The notes under the pieces are model-generated. The model had not been told where the DNA came from, searched no databases, and saw nothing but the letters and a program-made list of their open reading frames with translations. A program made the position numbers and the translations under genes. This document shows positions 59,101-64,000 of a stretch of DNA of 64,000 nt, in pieces. How positions within the stretch are numbered: the first letter of the stretch is position 1; every line of letters starts with the position of its first letter. The DNA is from Sinohyriopsis cumingii. Lineage: Eukaryota > Mollusca > Bivalvia > Unionida > Unionidae. Location: the NCBI GenBank assembly GCA_028554795.2, contig CM068842.1, forward strand, positions 47,947,574 to 48,011,573, written 5' to 3'.

Positions 59101-62100
59101 AAAGCTTCATAAAGTAATGAGGGGTTATCAAAACAATATGTATATATGCAGTAGTGTTTCATAGCACCCTTGCACAACTAGGGCTACATGGTCATAGTAA
59201 AGTTTGAAAAATGTAATAATGAAAAATTGCACAAAACTTTGGGCAGATAAACCCATCCAAATAAATGTAAACATGAAGTAGAACAAGATCAAATATTAAA
59301 AGAAATAAAATTATGTTAATAGGTATATACAAATAAACAATAAAGATAATGCAGGTAAAATCCTTCAAACAGCAAATTTTTCAGTAAATTATGTTTCTCC
59401 AAGAATACTTCCAGTAACCCAATCATGCTAACTTTAGGAAGAAGCTCCACTACTTCTCAAATCAGCGACTGTGTAAAGATGAATGGAAGATTTTGTCATT
59501 CCAATCTATTTAAAATAAACAAAGGGAAGAAACTCTTCCCAAACAATTACTCTTACCTCCCATCACCAGCTCTAGTTGTTTACTTAGTTTTAGCTTGGGT
59601 GAAATGTCAAAGAGAATGCTCACATTTGCAGAAAGGTGTGTGAGGGTTTAATAGTAATGTAGTCAGGTAAGTATTCTTGGGGAAACATAATTTACCTTTC
59701 TCCTTTAAGTACACTCCACAATATCTACATGACATGTTTAGCCAGATACATTGTACCACAATATATACATCACATATTTAGCCAGAAACAGTGCACCACA
59801 ATATCTACATGACATGTTAAGCCAGATACACTGTACCACAATATCTACATGACATGTTTAGCCAGATACACTGTACCACAATATCTACATGACATGTTTA
59901 GCAAGTTACACTGTACCACAATATCTACATGACATGTTTAGCCAGACACACTGTACCACAACATCTACATGACATGTTAAGCCAGATACACTGTACCACA
60001 ATATCAATATAAAATTAATCTTGAATAAAACCTCTTTAGATCCTGCAGCTGTGAAAACCTACCTCTTCTCTCTCTTCAACAGCCACAAAACTCGTGTAAG
60101 GTGTAACTATGGAATATTCCTTACTCAACTCAATAATGGTCTGTTTTCTCTCTGATTTTAACATCTGTAAATAGAGAGGATACATACATGCATAAAAGGA
60201 TGTACTATAACAAATCCTACTGACAATATTATATGAATTTGCAATATACAAAGTTCTATATTCTTAAAAAAATAAAAACATTTTAATTCTTAAATGCACT
60301 GAATTAGTCTTCTTTACAAAAATGATATATTTTAGATTAACAGAATCAAAAACATATGAACAAAATATTTTAAACAATGGTTACTGCAAAAATCATATCA
60401 TTCATAAACATTCAATTACATAAAACACTTTTGCACAGATGACTTTAATAAGATGCAAGAAACCTTGTTTTAATGTAAGATTTGTTCGGATTGCACAACA
60501 TGTTTCTTAACTTTTTTTCACCCTTACCTTCTGACAAAAATTATGTGTAACATGGCAACCAACTTGTGCTGTTTGAACAACAGAGTATCCTAATACAAGA
60601 TTCCCAACTTGGAGTATCATGAAAACAGAGTATCCTAACCTACAGATAATAATTATTTTACAAGACACCCAACTTCTGCTATTTTGAAACAGAGTATCGT
60701 AACCTTCTGGCAATAACTTTACAAGACACTGACCTTGGGCTATCCTGAAAACCAAGTATCCTAAACTATTGACAACAATTATTTTACAAGACACCCATCA
60801 TGGGCTACACTGACAACCGAGCATTATAACCTATTGACCACAATTATTTTTACAAGACACACACCTTGGGCTATCCTGACAATAGAGTATCCTAACCTAT
60901 TGACAACAATTATTCTACAAGAAGCCCACCTTGGCCTAACCTGACAACAGAGTATCCTAACCTGCTGACAACACTTATTTTACAAGACACCCACCTTGGC
61001 CAAACCTGACAACAGAGTATCCTAATCTACTGACAACACTTATTTTACATGACATCTAACTTGGGCTATCCTGACAACAGAGTATCCTAACCTACTGACA
61101 CTTAATTACAAATCACCCACCTTGGACTATCCTTACAACATGCTGACAACAATTATTTTACAAGATACCTACCTTGGACTAATCCGACAGCAGAGTATCC
61201 TAACCTACTGACAACAATTATTTTACAAGACACCTACCTTGGGCTATCCTGACAACTGTTTCCTAACCTACTGACAACAATTATTGTACAAGACACCTAA
61301 CTTGGGATATCCTGACAACAGAGTATTCTAACCTATTGACAACAATTATTTAACAAGACACCTACCTTGGACTATCCTGACAACAGAGTATCCTAACCTA
61401 CTGACAATTAATTACAAATCACCCACCTTGGGCTATCCTTACAACAAAGTATATTAACATGCTGACAACAATTATTTTACAAAGATACCTACCTTGGGCT
61501 AATCTGACAGCAGATTATCCTAACCTACTGACAACAATTATTTTACAAGACACCTACCTTGGGCTATCCTGACAACTGTTTCCTAACCTACTGACAACAA
61601 TTATTGTACAAGACACCTAACTTGGGCTATCCTGACAACATCGTATTCTAACCTACTGACCACAATTATTTACAAGACACCTATCTTGGGCTATCCTGAC
61701 AACAGAGTATCCTAACCTAATGACAACAATTATTTTACAAGACACCCACCTTAAGCTTTTCTGACAACAGAGTAATATGGCCACTGTGTTTTGTGCACTT
61801 TTCATTTTGTACCAGTTTTCATGGATCTCATTCATTTTGCAAACCAAAAATTTAAAGTCCCAATAAATAATTATGTTCACATGAAAACAATAGGACCTCA
61901 TCCTCAATCCATCAATTTAAGTAATGCCAAAAATGCCATTGCACAAACCTGAAAACTGAAACCCACAAAAAGTACAAAAAGCATTCCCGGCATTTTTTGT
62001 ATCATCATCATTACTTATCTATTGTAATGATAATCATTTTCAATGCTATATTTGACATTAGCATTGTTGTTGCTGTTCTTCTTTTTCTTATTTTACTTCT

Positions 62101-62229
62101 CTTTCATCTCACCTACTCAATACAATAGATATATGTCTGTCTACAAACCTGATGAAGTATCCTATCACCATCTAAAATTCCATTTTCAAAATCTCGGATC
62201 ACTGCACGAGCAGTCAACTGGTGAAGCAT
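49963..62229 (-). CDS. VWA/PARP4-type protein with internal ubiquitin-like domain, partial (3' part)
   Basis: Seven exons join in phase: 62229-62149, 60164-60063, 59070-58963, 56401-56255, 54444-54357, 52627-52454 and 51151-51084. The first part carries [36 protein letters not shown] and VDILPYMQW. In PARP4 (vault PARP) and related VIT/VWA proteins this region directly follows the VWA domain. A helical segment follows ([38 protein letters not shown]). Next comes a ubiquitin-like domain with [24 protein letters not shown] and [11 protein letters not shown], continuing with PGEIQSSK. Relative to ubiquitin it lacks three residues after strand two and has I44V, F45A and K63Y-type changes, keeping L8, K48, H68 and V70. 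The VIT/VWA part must lie beyond 64 kb. Two downstream candidate exons (50299-50104, 50103-49963) leave the C-terminus unresolved. Cytoplasmic scaffold or vault-related role is inference. Confidence 0.85.
50104..50299 (-). CDS. Candidate downstream exon of the VWA-ubiquitin gene
   Basis: An open segment after an acceptor (ATACATGCAAG, or GTGTAG eight bases on) encodes [40 protein letters not shown] and K. The composition is coding-like up to about 50180, then AT-rich to a stop at 50104. No convincing donor ends it. An 11-nt micro-exon (CATTGTTGCAG, 50900-50910, before GTAAGT) would connect it in phase to the LRLRGG exon, but this is speculative. Confidence 0.5.
51084..51151 (-). CDS. VWA-ubiquitin gene, ubiquitin-like exon 2 (LRLRGG)
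   Basis: The acceptor is ATTATTTCCAG. Phase is 1 in. It encodes [20 protein letters not shown] then SSK, with donor GTATGG after AAG (phase 0). In-frame read-through to another donor at 51048 ([11 protein letters not shown], then GTAAGA) is possible. The di-glycine is not C-terminal: a proline follows it, which should hinder release by deubiquitinases. Confidence 0.9.
51205..51372 (-). mobile_element. tRNA-derived SINE, family C
   Basis: About 168 bp, minus orientation. Shares TGGTTTTAAAGGCACTTTTA, ATATCATGCACAGGAAATGG and AGGTAGCTGACCCAGTCTGG with the copy at 57062-57245. The tRNA-like head is at the high end. Lies in an intron of the VWA-ubiquitin gene, about 50 bp from the LRLRGG exon. 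Confidence 0.75.
51373..52453. other. Intron, nothing recognised
   Basis: AT-rich intron between the two ubiquitin-like exons. No repeat family seen. Confidence 0.5.
52454..52627 (-). CDS. VWA-ubiquitin gene, ubiquitin-like exon 1
   Basis: The acceptor is GTTGTCTTTAG and the donor GTAAGG. Phase 1 in matches the previous exon, which ties the ubiquitin fold to the VWA gene. It encodes [40 protein letters not shown] and [19 protein letters not shown]. Lysines equivalent to ubiquitin K6, K11, K27, K33 and K48 are present; the K29 equivalent is not. Confidence 0.93.
53325..53570. repeat. 32-bp minisatellite, ~7.5 copies (intronic)
   Basis: The unit is GAAGTGAAATTATAAATTTA followed by GTGGGACTGGTT, with few substitutions. 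Confidence 0.93.
54145..54345. repeat. Dispersed element M copy (54.1 kb)
   Basis: Shares CAGTCACATAATATGCTAGC, AGATCCAGTTCTATCTTGTT and CTGTGCAGTTTGCAGCTGGA with copies at 17.0, 34.5 and 63.7 kb. Starts within about 12 bp of the donor of the 88-bp exon. Confidence 0.65.
54357..54444 (-). CDS. VWA-ubiquitin gene, 88-bp exon
   Basis: The acceptor is TTGCTTAAG and the donor GTAATG. Phase is 0 in, 1 out. It encodes [20 protein letters not shown] then LAQVKPHII. Element M sits directly downstream in the intron (about 54150-54345). Confidence 0.87.
54700..54905. repeat. 48-bp minisatellite, ~4 copies (intronic)
   Basis: The unit is ATGGGGTTTTCCATGAATTA, TAACCCCTATGGTATCTGGT and AGTAACAC. The unit length is a multiple of three, so a 16-residue periodic open frame appears on the minus strand; not coding. 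Confidence 0.93.
55280..55606 (-). mobile_element. tRNA-derived SINE, family A (intronic)
   Basis: Minus orientation. Body motifs CACTGTGGCAGTTAATAGTG, GGGACATCATGCTGCAGACA and GACCAGTCCTAACACTAACC; box B as the complement of GGGGTTCAAACCCACAACC; head near TAGGCCACTGGAGCAG. An imperfect target duplication (AAGTGTATTTGT / GAGTGGATTTGT) flanks it. Confidence 0.88.
55607..56254. other. Intron, nothing but simple repeats
   Basis: Contains a short GGTCCTAYAGAATTYC repeat at 56003-56095 and an (ATT)n tract at 56223-56250 next to the weak donor of the 147-bp exon. Confidence 0.55.
56255..56401 (-). CDS. VWA-ubiquitin gene, 147-bp exon
   Basis: The acceptor is CCTTCTTTTCAG and the donor GTTTGA (weak after GT). 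Phase is 0/0. It encodes 49 residues, helical and acidic: [49 protein letters not shown]. Confidence 0.88.
56640..56770 (+). mobile_element. Possible tRNA-derived SINE fragment, family D
   Basis: AAGGTGGCTCAGTGGTTAAT gives a box A-like head and GTGCAGGTTCAATTTCCACC a box B-like element, about 45 bp apart as in tRNA-derived SINEs. A second box A-like GTGGCTTAGAGGTTGAGG lies at 56586. The 3' end is not defined. Confidence 0.55.
57062..57245 (-). mobile_element. tRNA-derived SINE, family C
   Basis: Minus orientation, about 184 bp. The head on the minus strand reads ATCTCAGCTGGTAGAGTATC (box A) and GTATCAGGTTCAGTACCC (box B). The body shares TTGGTTTTAATGGCACTTTT and CTAGGCAGCTGACTCTGGCT with the 51.2-kb copy. 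Confidence 0.82.
57270..58760. repeat. 'Gatctggaaatgaaatg' dispersed repeat family, tandem run
   Basis: Eight or more diverged ~130-170 bp copies share TTATGATCTGGAAATGAAAT, CTATTTTCWGYAACAGTGAC, CTTGAAGCTACTGACC and CCAAATTTTGTTGAA. Short open frames here are not supported. Confidence 0.75.
58868..58904. repeat. (GA)n tract
   Basis: AGAGAGAGAAGGAGAGAGAG extended; sits about 60 bp downstream (in transcript sense) of the 108-bp exon donor. Confidence 0.95.
58963..59070 (-). CDS. VWA-ubiquitin gene, 108-bp exon
   Basis: The acceptor is TATTCTTTTAG and the donor GTATTA. Phase is 0/0. It encodes 36 residues, from [20 protein letters not shown] to [16 protein letters not shown]. The 'VDxLPYMxW' motif also occurs after the VWA domain in PARP4. 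Confidence 0.92.
59715..60005. repeat. 40-bp minisatellite, ~7 copies (intronic)
   Basis: The unit is ACCACAATATCTACATGACA followed by TGTTTAGCCAGATACACTGT. Confidence 0.95.
60063..60164 (-). CDS. VWA-ubiquitin gene, 102-bp exon (TSFVAVEER motif)
   Basis: The acceptor is CTATTTACAG and the donor GTAGGT. Phase is 0/0. It encodes 34 residues with [20 protein letters not shown] and EEREE, the most diagnostic segment for the PARP4/VWA family in this window. Confidence 0.93.
60530..61770. repeat. 65-bp minisatellite, ~19 copies (intronic)
   Basis: The unit contains ACAAGACACCCACCTTGGGC, TATCCTGACAACAGAGTATC and CTAACCTACTGACAACAATT followed by ATTTT. Several copies lack the GAGTAT part or are shortened, and a larger block around 61.15-61.28 kb is repeated around 61.45-61.60 kb. 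It separates the 81-bp and 102-bp exons. Confidence 0.93.
62149..62229 (-). CDS. VWA-ubiquitin gene, 81-bp exon
   Basis: The acceptor is TATTCTGTCAG and the donor GTTTGT. Phase is 0 in, 0 out. It encodes 27 residues, [20 protein letters not shown] then GDRILHQ. This matches the end of the VWA-following helical region in PARP4-type proteins. The leading ATG is a codon within the exon, not a start. Confidence 0.88.
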
Positions 62230-62316
62230 CTGACAGAATAAAATGTATGAAAACAAATTTATACAAGCTTATCATTTTTGAGAACCAAAGGCAACTTAAT
62301 TACATGCTTCCATTTT

Positions 62317-62570
62317 AATTATATTAATTTGTCATGAATAGTTCACATGGTGTGAATGTATATTGCTTTTAATTATATTAATCATCATGAATAGTTCACA
62401 TAGGGTGAATGTATATTGCTTTAAAAAATATTAATCATCAAGAATAATTCACATAGTGTGAATGTATATTACTTTTAATTATATTAATCATCATGAATAG
62501 TTCACACAGTGTGAAAAGTATATTGCTTTTAATTATATTAATCATCATGAATAGTTCACATAGTATATTG
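62317..62570. repeat. 53-54-bp minisatellite, ~4.7 copies
   Basis: The unit is AATTATATTAATCATCATGA, ATAGTTCACATAGTGTGAAT and GTATATTGCTTTT. The short palindrome TTCACAYWGTGTGAA occurs in most copies. Confidence 0.92.
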
Positions 62571-62941
62571 CAAAATGTTCTAATAAGACTCAGCAGCTGA
62601 TGTGTACTAATTAAAAGTGTTTTAGGTGTGATTTGAATCATTTTGTAAACTTTGGATGATACAAATATCATGTGGGTCAGCATCTCTTGGCATCAACAAT
62701 TTCCCATTCCAACTAGCCAGCACAACTAAAATAAGTAAAATTTCATGTAAATAGCCTGTTTTTTTATAGTTAGAAGGACAATTTGAATTTCTGCAAAACT
62801 TTACCCCTTATTTATATTTGCTGGGCTAGTATAGTGAAAACTACAATTGTTGCCCCCCTTATCTACAAACAAGTATTTGTAAAACTTCCTTGATGAATGC
62901 AAGATTAAAACTGTGATAGAATGCTTGTTTGCTTGTTCTAG
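62571..62941. other. Intron or flank, nothing recognised
   Basis: The next 5' exon of the VWA-ubiquitin gene was searched for here and not found. Confidence 0.45.
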
Positions 62942-63104
62942 GGCCCAAACAACCAATCAAAAGTTTAATCATTCATGTCAAGTGGAATTACTCAGATATG
63001 TAAACAGCTGTCAACCTGAAAAGATGTACATCATGACAAGTGCTATGAAAACTCTACCAGAGGTGCTTCTTTTACTGCAACAAGCACTAAAGATTAACAG
63101 TTAA
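62942..63104 (+). CDS. Candidate terminal exon on the opposite strand
   Basis: A plus-strand open segment follows the acceptor GTTTGCTTGTTCTAG and encodes AQTTNQKFNHSCQVELLRYV, NSCQPEKMYIMTSAMKTLPE and VLLLLQQALKINS, then TAA. A perfect AATAAA lies at 63132-63137, 28 bases past the stop. The C-terminus looks amphipathic. No upstream partner exon was found, and no family recognised. Confidence 0.3.
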
Positions 63105-63131
63105 ATACAAATTGTGTATTTTTTCTAGATC

Positions 63132-63137
63132 AATAAA
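63132..63137 (+). promoter_or_regulatory. AATAAA polyadenylation-type hexamer
   Basis: Lies just downstream of the candidate plus-strand terminal exon. Such hexamers are common by chance in AT-rich DNA; its value is its position. Confidence 0.3.
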
Positions 63138-63689
63138 TCCTGTCTCAACTTTCTTTCATTTTCAAATTTTCATGAGAAGAAAAATATATGTAAGCAATGT
63201 AAATATGTAATTAAAATCTCATGGTACAGTTCAGATTTCACTGTAATTTAAGAAAAAAGTATAACTTTTAATAGACTCAAATGTGAGTGTCCAACTTATG
63301 ACTGCGTCTCTATCATTTGCTGCTATAGTATAATTCTTTGTGTTTAAATGGTAAAAAAGGGGTCATTATAAAAAATAACAAGAAATTTAGCTAATACAGG
63401 GTCTACAGAATTTTACTGTGACCAAAAGTTGGCAGAGATGAATAGGCCCTGTGTAAAATTTCTTATAAAGCCTACTTTACAATAACATAATTGTTAGACT
63501 TGACTGTAATGCAGTATGCAATTCTTGAATCAGGCAGTAAAGAAGGATGTAACATTATACTCAGCTGATTATTAAAAAATCTTGTTTTTTACTACTGGCC
63601 TCATTACAAATCCTTGGACAGTAATATAGGCCCACTTCTAGTGTATACCATACATACCTGCTTATATGTTGAGTTCATCTGCAAATGAG

Positions 63690-63860
63690 ATATACCCTGA
63701 TCTGCTGTCACATAATGTGCAAGCAGATCAGGGTCTATCTATTTCTTCTACTGATTGATCCTAACAAACTGCACAGACTCAGATCTACTGGCACATTATG
63801 CAATAGTAGATATGATTCTGAGCAGTTTGCACCTGGACTTGTAAGCAGGTATATATGGTA
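63690..63860. repeat. Dispersed element M copy (63.7 kb)
   Basis: Motifs CTGCTGTCACATAATGTGCA, AGCAGATCAGGGTCTATCTA, CAGATCTACTGGCACATTAT and GAGCAGTTTGCACCTGGACT. CACATAATGTGC and GGCACATTATGC form inverted arms about 95 bp apart. The minus-strand open frame here is shared with other copies and is not a gene. Confidence 0.65.
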
Positions 63861-64000
63861 GGTCTTTTGAATAGGCTTAAAAAAATGCACTGAGATCAGA
63901 GCCAAGATGACTGACTTTGGATCTGTAACAAGGTCACTAGGAAACAACATGTGAATAATATAACAGTCTTGACCGCAGCAAATGTTATTTTGATACCATT

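Overview
This is a 64 kb window of AT-rich, repeat-dense animal nuclear DNA. It has spliced genes with GT/AG introns, tRNA-derived SINEs with target-site duplications, a decayed non-LTR retrotransposon, TIR transposons and about twenty tandem arrays. Nothing in it is prokaryotic. The repeat style suggests a marine invertebrate, possibly a bivalve mollusc; that is inference and is not proven by any single sequence.

Two real genes could be assembled, both on the minus strand, by matching splice sites and reading phase by eye. (1) At 62229 down to about 50 kb lies the 3' part of a VWA/PARP4-type gene. Seven exons join in perfect phase from the region just after a VWA domain, through a helical segment, into a divergent internal ubiquitin-like domain that keeps TLTGKTI, DKEGIP, AGKQL and [11 protein letters not shown] and then continues with Pro. 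Its 5' part lies beyond the window and its last exons are unresolved. (2) At 42113 down to 25159, six phase-consistent exons encode 999 residues of an RS-rich nuclear-type protein with a glutamine-rich tract, two RNA polymerase II CTD-like heptads, an acidic stretch, a long RS domain and a well-structured C-terminal region. I could not name its family; its first exon(s) were not found.

Layout. 1-3.7 kb: no gene seen. 3.7-9.5 kb: a 53-bp satellite of 109 monomers with higher-order structure. 9.5-25 kb: gene desert with several minisatellites, one SINE, a dispersed 'AAGATGGC' repeat family, a (TA)n tract and a 647-bp TIR element. 25-42 kb: RS gene, with introns holding minisatellites, three TIR or SINE insertions, a TA-flanked Tc1/mariner-type element (30500-32063) and a TTAA-flanked piggyBac-type element (32201-33397). 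42.1-49.5 kb: a 35-bp GTTTAAAC-bearing array interrupted by an inserted element, then a LINE carrying frameshifts, a stop and a damaged catalytic motif. 49.5-64 kb: the VWA-ubiquitin gene, whose introns carry more SINEs and arrays of 32, 48, 40, 65 and about 53 bp.

Most long open frames here are artefacts. They come from minisatellites whose unit length is a multiple of three, or are shadows of the RS exon and the LINE. The best biology in the window is the ubiquitin-in-VWA protein, the RS/CTD-like protein, the strictly length-conserved satellite and the two neighbouring DNA transposons.
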